NCBI GenBank assembly: GCA_001664005.1
Contig: CP016093.1
Span: forward strand, 1,123,001 to 1,187,000
Direction of reading: 5' to 3'
DNA from: Rhizobiales bacterium NRL2
GTDB taxonomy: Bacteria > Pseudomonadota > Alphaproteobacteria > Minwuiales > Minwuiaceae
DNA length: 64,000 bases
Part shown: positions 48,101 to 55,676 of the stretch, one piece after another
How positions within the stretch are numbered: the first letter of the stretch is position 1
Layout: the number at the start of each line of letters is the position of its first letter
Notes under the pieces: generated by a model
Told to the model about the DNA's origin: nothing
Databases searched by the model: none
The model's input: only the letters and a program-made list of their open reading frames with translations
Position numbers and translations under genes: made by a program

Positions 48101-49123
48101 ATGAAGGTCATATACAGTTCCGATCAGCAAGAACATGCGCCGCGCGCATTTATCTCGAGCGGCCGCCTGCTCGACAGTCCCGAACGTCCCGAACGGGCCG
48201 AGCGCTTCCTGGAGGCGGTCCGCGCCGCCGGCCACGACATCGAGGCGCCGGGAAATTTCGGCCGGCGGGAAATCGCGGCGGTGCACGGCGTCGATTATCT
48301 CGAGTTCCTCGAAACCGCTCATGAACGCTGGTCGGCGCTGCCCGACGCCAGCCCGGAGGTCGTGGCCAACGTTCACCCGGGCCGCCACATGGCGCACCGG
48401 CCGGATCACGTGGTCGGTCAGGCCGGTTGGCACATGGCCGACACCGCCTGCCCCATCGGCGCGGGCACCTGGAAGGCGGCTCGATCGGCGGCGCACTGCG
48501 CGCTGACCGGGATGCGCTTCCTGCTGGAGAACGAGACCCCGGTCTACGCGCTCTGCCGCCCGCCCGGGCATCACGCCTTTGCCGACATGGCCGGCGGATT
48601 CTGCTTTCTCAACAACGCCGCCATCGCCGCGCAGCAGGCCGTGGCCGCCGGGCGGACGGTCGCGATCCTGGATATCGACGTCCACCACGGCAACGGCACG
48701 CAGGGCATCTTCTACGGCCGGCGGGACGTGATGTTCATCTCGGTCCATGCGCATCCGGGCGACTTCTATCCGTTTTTCAGCGGTTATGCCGACGAGCGGG
48801 GACGGGGCGAAGGCGAAGGCTACAACCTCAACCTGCCGCTGGCCCGCGGGGCGGGCGACGAGGACTATCTCGCGGCGGTGGAGAAGGGTCTGGCGGCCAT
48901 CCGCCGTTACGGTGCGGACTGCGTTGTGGTTTCGCTCGGCCTGGACGCGCAGGAGAACGATCCCCTCGGCATATTATCGGTCACGACGGAGGGCTTTCGC
49001 CGCGCCGGCCGGCTGATCGGCCGCGCGGCCACGCCGGCGCTGATCGTGCAGGAAGGCGGATATCTCTGTCCCGAGCTCGGCGCTAACCTGGCCGCGTTTC
49101 TTTCCGGCTATCTGGACCGATAG
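48101..49123 (+). CDS. Histone deacetylase-family / acetylpolyamine amidohydrolase
   Basis: A 340-residue class II-like deacetylase. The active-site motifs are intact: RPPGHH (His157/His158), DIDVHHGNGTQGIFY (Asp193 and His195 as zinc ligands) and SLGLDAQENDP (Asp282, third zinc ligand). It begins MKVIYSSDQQEHAP and ends in an EGGY motif, as bacterial AphA enzymes do. It probably deacetylates acetylpolyamines or related amides; nothing in the neighbourhood names the substrate. It diverges from the DadA-like gene. Confidence 0.9.
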   Translation: MKVIYSSDQQEHAPRAFISSGRLLDSPERPERAERFLEAVRAAGHDIEAPGNFGRREIAAVHGVDYLEFLETAHERWSALPDASPEVVANVHPGRHMAHRPDHVVGQAGWHMADTACPIGAGTWKAARSAAHCALTGMRFLLENETPVYALCRPPGHHAFADMAGGFCFLNNAAIAAQQAVAAGRTVAILDIDVHHGNGTQGIFYGRRDVMFISVHAHPGDFYPFFSGYADERGRGEGEGYNLNLPLARGAGDEDYLAAVEKGLAAIRRYGADCVVVSLGLDAQENDPLGILSVTTEGFRRAGRLIGRAATPALIVQEGGYLCPELGANLAAFLSGYLDR

Positions 49124-49142
49124 CGGCCGGCGGCCTGCGGAT

Positions 49143-49799
49143 CTACCAGTCGCTGGCCGGGCACCTGGCGTGCTCCTCGCGATAGCTGGACGGGGTGTCG
49201 AGGCGCGCGTTGTCCCGCGCCATCTCCTCGCTGTTCTTGCGCCGGGCATCGGAGACGACCGTGTCGACCGCGACGCGGAAGCGCTCCATCGCCTGCTCGA
49301 TACTGGCGGCGGGGATGGCGCGCAGCAGGGTCGAACCGCCCAGCGCCGTCTCCAGTTCCTCCTTCAGCCGCCGCACCCCGGAGCGGTAGATCTCAACATG
49401 GCGTTGTTCGTGCGCCATGGTGACCCGATAGGGGCAGGTGCCCGGGACGAGTTCGGAAGCGATGAAGACGTCGAGCTGCAGCACGTCGAGGCGGATGTCG
49501 AGCCGTTTCAGCCGGAAACAGTCGCGGCGCTGCTCGGCCGCGGCGACCGACATGCGCACCTCCGTGTTCAGCGTGAAGGCCGTGGCGCCGACCTGGCGCA
49601 CCGCGCCGGCGCGCGCCCCGCGGCCATGCGCCCGCATCGCCTGCGGGATCTCGTCGGAGGCGAGTTCATGGCTGATGCCGGGGGCGGGAAAGGCGAGCGC
49701 GATCCCGATCTGCGGCGCCGATGCGCCGCAGGCCGCCTGGACCGTCCCCAGAAACGCGGAGAGGAGAACGGTCACGATACTCAGGCCAGGAAAACGCAT
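49143..49799 (-). CDS. DUF922-type secreted putative zinc protease
   Basis: A 218-residue exported protein with a signal peptide (IVTVLLSAFLGTVQA, cleaved after residue 22). The HEQRH motif at residues 130-134 (MAHEQRHVEIY) fits the HExxH-like site of the DUF922 family of predicted secreted metalloproteases. The C-terminal half is helical and rich in Glu and Arg. Substrate and activity are unproven. It is convergent with the deacetylase gene. Confidence 0.75.
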   Translation of the reverse strand: MRFPGLSIVTVLLSAFLGTVQAACGASAPQIGIALAFPAPGISHELASDEIPQAMRAHGRGARAGAVRQVGATAFTLNTEVRMSVAAAEQRRDCFRLKRLDIRLDVLQLDVFIASELVPGTCPYRVTMAHEQRHVEIYRSGVRRLKEELETALGGSTLLRAIPAASIEQAMERFRVAVDTVVSDARRKNSEEMARDNARLDTPSSYREEHARCPASDW

Positions 49800-49900
49800 G
49801 GGCGATTCATGCGCCGAAGTGCGCGGCCACGCAACCCGCCTTGCATCCGGGTCGGTGGCGCGGCCACCGTCCGGCGGCCGGGACAGGCCGTTCAGGCAAC

Positions 49901-49928
49901 AAAAAAGGGCGACCGCGAGGCCGCCCTT
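49901..49928 (-). terminator. Rho-independent terminator after the lipoprotein gene
   Basis: AAGGGCG / CGCCCTT stem with a ten-base loop (49905-49928). On the minus strand it is followed at once by a T6 run. It ends the porin-lipoprotein transcription unit about 28 bp after the lipoprotein stop. Confidence 0.85.
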
Positions 49929-49955
49929 CTTCGTGACACCGGCCGGAGCCGGCGA

Positions 49956-50144
49956 TCAGTAATCGCGCTTCTTCTTGCCCCCGAGAATGACGAACTTGCC
50001 GTCCGCGCCGGTGAAGACGCCCGGACCGGGCTTCAGTTCCCCATGCATGGGCGGTGGATCGTCAAGCGGCTGGTGGGGGCCGCAGCCGGCCAGAAGGCCG
50101 ACCGCGACACCAACCAACAGAAGAGGGCGAAGAAGCCGAGACAT
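49956..50144 (-). CDS. Small lipoprotein coupled to the porin
   Basis: A 62-residue protein with a lipoprotein signal (LLRPLLLVGVAVGLLAGCG; lipobox LAGC, Cys21), a Pro-rich linker and a basic end (LGGKKKRDY). Its ATG shares one base with the porin stop (TGATG), so the two are translationally coupled. A terminator follows. It may be a small outer-membrane partner of the porin (inference). The family is not recognised. Confidence 0.7.
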   Translation of the reverse strand: MSRLLRPLLLVGVAVGLLAGCGPHQPLDDPPPMHGELKPGPGVFTGADGKFVILGGKKKRDY

Positions 50145-51265
50145 CAGAACCGGATGATCATGCCGGCCATGACGGTCTGGGCGCTGTCGACGGCATCGCC
50201 GCCGAAGTTGTGCCCGACACCCACATAGGCGTCAGCACCCGCGGCCACGCCCTGGACCAGGCCGACACCGAGGCGCGCGTTGTTGTTGCCGTTGGCAACG
50301 CCGCCGTTGTTCATCTGGAAGTCGACGCCCAGCGAAGTCGGGCCCATGTCGGAGTAGTTGCCCTTGTGGGCCAGGCCGACATAGTACATGAAGTCTTCTT
50401 CGGCGTTGTTGTTGTCCGCGTAGCCAAGTGCGGCATTCACGGCGATGCCGCCGAAGTTCAGGCCGAACGAACCCGCATAGGTTTCATTGTCGAAGTTCGA
50501 GTCGTACCCGACACCCGCCAGCACGCCAACGCCGCCGACCTGACCCGAGTACCGCAGTGCACCGGTGATCTGGCCGTTGACGGCATGTGACACCGACGCC
50601 GCGGCGCCGCCGAAGGACGGGGTCGTGTAGCGGACCGCGTCGACACGGTCGCCATCGCCGATCGACAGGAAATTGACGCCGGCATTGGCGATGCCCGTGG
50701 TGTTCTCCGGGTTGATACCCGCGACACCCGCGAAATTGAACGAGTTGTGGACGATGCCGTCCGTCGCCTCGCTCTGATGGCCCATCGCCAGGGTGCCGAA
50801 GCCGCCCTTCACGAACACATAGGCCTGGCGCGTGGCGAAGGTGTCTTCGACCACCTCGTTGTCCAGAACCGCCTGGGCCGAGGAGTTCGATTCCATTTCC
50901 ATCTCGAGGCGCGTGCCGACCGTGGTGCTGTCGGAAACAGGCGCATCGGCGTCGAAGCGGATGCGGGATGACGCGGCGTCGTTGTCGACGTGCGTCAGGG
51001 TGGCGTTGTCGTTCGCGTCGGAGATGAACATCATGGCGCGGTTGATGTGACCGGAAATGGTCAGCTCGACGCCCTTGACGCCCTGGCCGATGCCCTGCTC
51101 GACGGTCGAGTTCTTCAGAGCCTCGACTTCCTTCGACAGCGCGTCGATCGCAGCGGACTGCGCCTTCAGCTGGTCTTCCACGCTGCCATGAGCAGCAGCA
51201 TAGGCGTTACCGGCGGTCAACAGAGCCGCAGCGGCCACACCGGCGAGTAGATATTTGTGGTTCAC
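50144..51265 (-). CDS. Coiled-coil outer-membrane porin
   Basis: 373 residues from a GTG at 51265 with a strong AAGGAGG site. The signal peptide (LLAGVAAAALLTAGNAYA) is followed by a heptad-rich segment (VEDQLKAQSAAIDALSKEVEALKN). A 16-strand-like barrel follows, with many Gly, Asn and Asp turns, ending in the outer-membrane signature MAGMIIRF (terminal Phe). The coiled coil suggests trimer contact or periplasmic anchoring. It resembles the general-diffusion porins of marine alphaproteobacteria. An ATG ten codons upstream is rejected on the ribosome site. Confidence 0.82.
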   Translation of the reverse strand: MNHKYLLAGVAAAALLTAGNAYAAAHGSVEDQLKAQSAAIDALSKEVEALKNSTVEQGIGQGVKGVELTISGHINRAMMFISDANDNATLTHVDNDAASSRIRFDADAPVSDSTTVGTRLEMEMESNSSAQAVLDNEVVEDTFATRQAYVFVKGGFGTLAMGHQSEATDGIVHNSFNFAGVAGINPENTTGIANAGVNFLSIGDGDRVDAVRYTTPSFGGAAASVSHAVNGQITGALRYSGQVGGVGVLAGVGYDSNFDNETYAGSFGLNFGGIAVNAALGYADNNNAEEDFMYYVGLAHKGNYSDMGPTSLGVDFQMNNGGVANGNNNARLGVGLVQGVAAGADAYVGVGHNFGGDAVDSAQTVMAGMIIRF

Positions 51266-51556
51266 CTTGTTTGCCCTCCTTAAGGAAAAACGCACTTCCT
51301 TCGCCGCCGTTCCGATGAGGCTTGTGCCCTCCGAATTGCGACTTGTTGTCTGTTACGCCAGCAAAGCCGCGGGTGCAAGCGGTTGCGGCCCGGTCCACCG
51401 CCGCGTGCGACGGGCCCCCGAGCGAGCATGGCGGGATTCTAACAAATTGATACTAAAGGAAAAAACCAATTGTGAAGCTGGTTCTGCGGGCGCCGGCAAG
51501 TCCGGTGTCCCGCCAGTTTCCGCCACTCTGTTGCGCGTTGGCCACATGGTCGCCGA

Positions 51557-51865
51557 TCAGCGCGCGGCGCCGGCGAGGTCGCGCAGGGCCGCGATCACCT
51601 CCCGGTCGCGGGGCGCGAGACGCGCGGCGCGGATATAGGCGGTCACCGCCGCCTGGGGGCGGCCGGCGGCGCGATGGGCCCGGCCCAGCGCCTTCCAGGC
51701 CTCCGCATTGTCCGGCGCGCGTTCGACAGCGGCTTCGAGAGCGGTAACGCCACTGGCGCCGACCGGCGATCCGGTTTCTCCGGAGAAGCGGTTGAAGCCG
51801 TAGACCGCCATGGCGGTGGAGGCTGCGGCGGCGCAGACGGCGATGATGGCGAAGGAGCGCTGCAT
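51557..51865 (-). CDS. Small TPR protein with N-terminal membrane anchor or signal
   Basis: A 102-residue protein. Residues 5-22 are hydrophobic (FAIIAVCAAAASTAMAVYGF) and the rest holds two TPR-like helical pairs (NAEAWKALGRAHRAAGRPQAAVTAYIRAARLAP). It resembles the TPR part of CcmH/CcmI, the cytochrome c maturation factors. It sits divergently next to the multiheme cytochrome cluster at 52 kb, where it could help assemble those proteins (inference). Confidence 0.6.
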   Translation of the reverse strand: MQRSFAIIAVCAAAASTAMAVYGFNRFSGETGSPVGASGVTALEAAVERAPDNAEAWKALGRAHRAAGRPQAAVTAYIRAARLAPRDREVIAALRDLAGAAR

Positions 51866-52064
51866 GGTCGTGGTCCATGGCTTTGAAGGGGCAAGCGATT
51901 CGAAAGGCTTATCCTCACTGAACCGTCATGAATCAACTCTTTCATCGCGACGGGGTGCTGCTACACTGCCGTCGGGGTCGCATCGATAAGCGTACCGTAA
52001 AAGAACGCGCGCAGGGACGGCCCGTGAGACCGTGCAAGGCATTACAACTCAAGAGGTGACAGAC

Positions 52065-53048
52065 ATGCTGATGTCTGGGCTGAGACAACTGGGGTTGGCC
52101 GTGGCTGCCGCCATGGCCCTCATGATCGCCGGCAGCGCCGCCCAGGCCGCGCCGGAGAACGTCGGACCGGAAGAGTGCAAGGATTGCCACTCGCCCGAAT
52201 ATGCCGTGTGGGAAAAGACCCCGCACGCCGAATCCTACAAGGACATCCACAAACGCGACCTGGCGGACAAGGTCACCGATGCGCTTGGCGAGCGTTCGAT
52301 GAAGCGCTCCGACACCTGCGGGCAGTGCCACTACACCGAGGCGCCGAATCGCCCGGGCGGCCGCGTGGGCAACAATTTCGGCGTTTCCTGTGAGAGCTGC
52401 CACGGCCCGGGGTCGGAATACATCAACATCCACAATGTCTACGGGCCGAAGGGCACGAAGAAGGAAGACGAGACCCCGCTGCACAAGGCCGAGCGCTTCT
52501 CCAAGTCGCGCGAGGCGGGCATGCGGCTGCCGCGCTGGCGCGAGGACGTGCCGGACATGCCGACCGACGTGAACTATGACGTGGCGGCGAACTGCTTCAA
52601 CTGCCACGGCATGGCGCGCGAGACCCTGGAAGGCGATACGGCGGGCAAGATGCTGGACGCCGGCCATCCGCTGAACCCGGACTTCGAACTGGTCAAGTAC
52701 AGCCAGGGCACGATTCGCCACCGCTTCTACCAGAGCCAGAGCGAGAACATGGAAATGACGCCGGCCGAGCTGTCGCGCTGGTTCGTCACCGGTCAGGCGG
52801 CCTCGCTGGTGCAGGCGGCGAACGCCATGCAGAAGACCCAGCACGCCAAGTACATCGCCGCGCAGGAGGCCCGGGCCGAGAAGGCGCGGGCGGCCCTGGG
52901 GGCGCTGGATCTGGCGGAAGCCAAGGCCCTGCTGGCCCAGCCCACCGAGGCGAACGCCAAGGCGCTGGTCGGCAAGATCTATGGCGACAAGATGGACCTT
53001 TCCGGCCAGGTCGGGTCCATGATTCCGCCGAAGAGCGAGTACAAGTGA
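52065..53048 (+). CDS. Tetraheme c-type cytochrome (cytochrome c554-like)
   Basis: A 327-residue exported cytochrome. The signal peptide (AMALMIAGSAAQA) is followed by four CXXCH heme motifs: CKDCH, CGQCH, CESCH and CFNCH, all in the first two thirds. The pattern resembles the cytochrome c554 family. The last 80 residues are helical and Ala/Glu-rich (AAQEARAEKARAALGALDLAEAKALL), which is unusual for a small cytochrome. The ATG at 52065 has AGAGGTG upstream. It is first in the electron-transfer cluster and probably a periplasmic shuttle. Confidence 0.82.
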   Translation: MLMSGLRQLGLAVAAAMALMIAGSAAQAAPENVGPEECKDCHSPEYAVWEKTPHAESYKDIHKRDLADKVTDALGERSMKRSDTCGQCHYTEAPNRPGGRVGNNFGVSCESCHGPGSEYINIHNVYGPKGTKKEDETPLHKAERFSKSREAGMRLPRWREDVPDMPTDVNYDVAANCFNCHGMARETLEGDTAGKMLDAGHPLNPDFELVKYSQGTIRHRFYQSQSENMEMTPAELSRWFVTGQAASLVQAANAMQKTQHAKYIAAQEARAEKARAALGALDLAEAKALLAQPTEANAKALVGKIYGDKMDLSGQVGSMIPPKSEYK

Positions 53049-53193
53049 GGGGTATGCTCTTGCGATAGAAGGCTGATCGCCACATCGACCGCCGCCGGGG
53101 GGCTTGCCTTCCGGCGGCGGTTCGGCGATTCTTACCGGGGGATCGGTTCGGTGGCGTCCGGGAGGCGTCGCGACTGAGAGGGGCAAGGCAAAC

Positions 53194-54864
53194 ATGGTAA
53201 CAGCCGTCGAAACGATGGCCCGGCCGCAACGGTGGGCCACGCCATTCGGACCGGACATGACGGAAGCCGTCGTCGACGAGCTGATGACGTTTCCGATCTT
53301 CCGCGACATCGACGAAGATCGGTTTCCGGGCAATACGCCGCTCCGCGGCATCCTGCTCAACGACACCCGCGTGACGACCTATCAGCCCGGCGAGATCGTG
53401 GTCCGCGAAGGCGACTACGGCAATTCCGCCTTCCTGATCCTGGACGGCCATCTCCGGGTGGTGCTCAACCCCAACCTGCCGCAGAACATGCTGGGCCGCC
53501 TGAGCGTCAAGAAGAAGGGCTTCTTCGAGGCGCTGGGACAGCTCTGGACGAACAACTGGCGGCCCGAGGTCCGGGATCCCGAACGCTATCAGAACACGCA
53601 GGCCGCCAGCGCCTCCGGCGCCATGGCCGGCGTCTACCTGCAGGACATCCCGGCCATCCTGGACGAACACCAGACCGCGCAGCTCGGCCCGGAGATGATC
53701 TTCGGCGAGCTGGCCGCGCTGGGCCGCGTGCCGCGCACCGCCTCGATCTTCGCCGAGACGGAAGCGCGCGTGCTGGAAATCCGCTGGCAGGGCCTGCGGG
53801 AACTCCGCCGCTTCGACACCACGTGGAAGGAAAAGATCGACCTCGCCTACCGCCGAAACGCGCTGCACAACGCGTTGAAGGAAGCGCCGATGTTCCGCCA
53901 CCTCACCGGCGAGCAGCTCAAGGCGGTCGAGGATGCGACGCTGTTCGAGACCCATGGCGCTTTCGACTGGCACACCAGCTACAAGCGGATGCTGGCCCAG
54001 GGACGCGAGATGGAGCACGGCACGCCGATCGCGCGCGAAGGCGACTATCCCGACGGCATCCTCATGGTCCGCGCCGGCTTCGCGCGGGTTTCCGCCCGCA
54101 TCGGCAATGGCGAGCGGACGCTGACCTATCTCGGCGCCGGCGATGTCTACGGTCTGGAGGAGCTCTACCGGGCCTGGAAGGACAAGGACGACAGCATCGT
54201 CCTGGAGACTTCGCTCACGGCGCTCGGCTATCTCGACATCCTGCGCATTCCGCGGCAGGTGCTCGAGGAATTCGTCTTCAAGGAAATGGACCCGCCGCAG
54301 ACCAAGCTGCGGCATCTGGCCGGCAACGAGATCAGCGCCGACGCGCTCAAGGAATGGGCCGTTGGCCGGCGCTTCATCAACGGCACGCGGGCAATGCTGA
54401 TCGACCTCAACCGCTGCACCCGCTGCGACGATTGCGTGCGCGCCTGCGCCGCCACCCACGGCGGCAATCCGCGCTTCATCCGCCACGGGGCCACCTTCGA
54501 CCACTGGATGGTGGCCAACGCCTGCATGCACTGCGCCGACCCGGTGTGCATGATCGGCTGTCCGACGGGCGCCATCCACCGCTCGATCTCCGACGGTTCG
54601 GTGGTGGTCAACGACGACACCTGCATTGGCTGCGGCACCTGCGCGGCGTCCTGTCCCTATGACAACATCCGCCTGGTCCAGGTCGCCAATCAGCGCGGCG
54701 AGCCGCTGGTCGACGGCGAGCACAAGCCGATCATGAAGGCGACCAAGTGCGATTTCTGCTCCAGCAACCCCGGCGGACCGGCGTGCCAGCGGGCCTGTCC
54801 GCACGACGCGCTGCGCCGGGTTGATTTCCGGGGACCGGATCCGTTCAGGGGGGGCTACCAATGA
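53194..54864 (+). CDS. Cyclic-nucleotide-binding / four-[4Fe-4S] ferredoxin fusion protein
   Basis: A 556-residue soluble protein with no signal. Residues 60-200 form a cNMP-binding fold with a phosphate cassette (FGELAALGRVPRTASIFA, Glu172 and Arg181), interrupted by an insertion (100-165). Residues 233-365 form a second, degenerate fold. Residues 395-540 carry 16 cysteines in four groups (C408/411/414/418; C444/447/452/456; C477/480/483/487; C519/522/531/535), as in DmsB/PsrB subunits. It looks like an electron-transfer subunit gated or anchored by cNMP domains. It overlaps the next gene by ATGA. Confidence 0.85.
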   Translation: MVTAVETMARPQRWATPFGPDMTEAVVDELMTFPIFRDIDEDRFPGNTPLRGILLNDTRVTTYQPGEIVVREGDYGNSAFLILDGHLRVVLNPNLPQNMLGRLSVKKKGFFEALGQLWTNNWRPEVRDPERYQNTQAASASGAMAGVYLQDIPAILDEHQTAQLGPEMIFGELAALGRVPRTASIFAETEARVLEIRWQGLRELRRFDTTWKEKIDLAYRRNALHNALKEAPMFRHLTGEQLKAVEDATLFETHGAFDWHTSYKRMLAQGREMEHGTPIAREGDYPDGILMVRAGFARVSARIGNGERTLTYLGAGDVYGLEELYRAWKDKDDSIVLETSLTALGYLDILRIPRQVLEEFVFKEMDPPQTKLRHLAGNEISADALKEWAVGRRFINGTRAMLIDLNRCTRCDDCVRACAATHGGNPRFIRHGATFDHWMVANACMHCADPVCMIGCPTGAIHRSISDGSVVVNDDTCIGCGTCAASCPYDNIRLVQVANQRGEPLVDGEHKPIMKATKCDFCSSNPGGPACQRACPHDALRRVDFRGPDPFRGGYQ

Positions 54865-55676
54865 GGTCGGTGCATCGCGCAACGGTCCTGTTCTGGCTGG
54901 TCGCCGTCGCGGCCTTCGTCTTCCTGATCTGGAATTCGTGGAAGACCTGGCTGGCAAATGGCGAGCCGGCGATCGTCACCGGCTACACCCTGGCCGGCCT
55001 GATGGTCTTCCTGTTCATCTTCAACTGGCGCAAGAAGCTGTCGATGGTGCCGCTCGGGCGGTCCGCCTACTGGACGATGGCTCACGCCGTGTTCGGGACG
55101 CTGACCATCGCCGTGTTCTTCGTTCACACCGGCTCGTTCTGGCCGAACGGCGTCTACGAACAGGTCCTCGCGGTCTTCTTCTATCTGGCCAGCCTGTCGG
55201 GGATCCTGGGCTACTGGATGCAGCGGGTCATCCCGCGTCGCCTGACGGAGAACGGCCTGGAGGTGATCTGGGAGCGCATCCCCTACGAGGTCGCCGAGAT
55301 CCGCAACCGGGCCGAAGCGATCGTCGTCGAATCAGCGGAGAAGACGGCCTCCGATACCCTGCCGCGGTTCTACGCCGAAACCCTGTCGTGGTACTTCCGG
55401 CGGCCGCGCTACCTGGTCAGCCATTTTTTCGGTTTCCAGTCCGGCCGCGCCTTCATCCGCCGCGAAACCGCCGCCATCTCGCGCTATCTCGATGAGACCG
55501 AGCGCGGCTATCTGGGCGAGCTCGAAGAGCTGGCTCACATCAAGAACCGGCTTGATTTCGCCTGGGCCGTCAACGGCGCGGCAAAGATCTGGCTTCTCTT
55601 CCACGTGCCCATGGCCGCCGGCGTGCTCGTATTGATGGTCTGGCACATCATTCTGGTTCACGTGTACCTGCTATGA
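54861..55676 (+). CDS. Membrane protein resembling a b-type cytochrome subunit
   Basis: A 271-residue protein with five or so membrane segments (about 7-25, 41-55, 75-95, 106-122 and 240-265). Histidines sit in or next to these (MAHAVFGTLTIAVFFVHTGSF; LLFHVPMAAGVLVLMVWHIILVHVYLL) in a way that could bind two b hemes. A soluble helical loop (residues 130-235) lies between. The four-base overlaps on both sides (54861-54864 and 55673-55676) couple it to the ferredoxin and the decaheme genes, so it is the likely membrane link between cytoplasm and periplasm. Confidence 0.75.
   Translation: MRSVHRATVLFWLVAVAAFVFLIWNSWKTWLANGEPAIVTGYTLAGLMVFLFIFNWRKKLSMVPLGRSAYWTMAHAVFGTLTIAVFFVHTGSFWPNGVYEQVLAVFFYLASLSGILGYWMQRVIPRRLTENGLEVIWERIPYEVAEIRNRAEAIVVESAEKTASDTLPRFYAETLSWYFRRPRYLVSHFFGFQSGRAFIRRETAAISRYLDETERGYLGELEELAHIKNRLDFAWAVNGAAKIWLLFHVPMAAGVLVLMVWHIILVHVYLL

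Noticed and set aside
52786-54957. 723-codon minus-strand frame opposite the ferredoxin fusion
   Set aside because: The plus strand has 16 ordered cysteines and cNMP motifs; the antisense frame has none.
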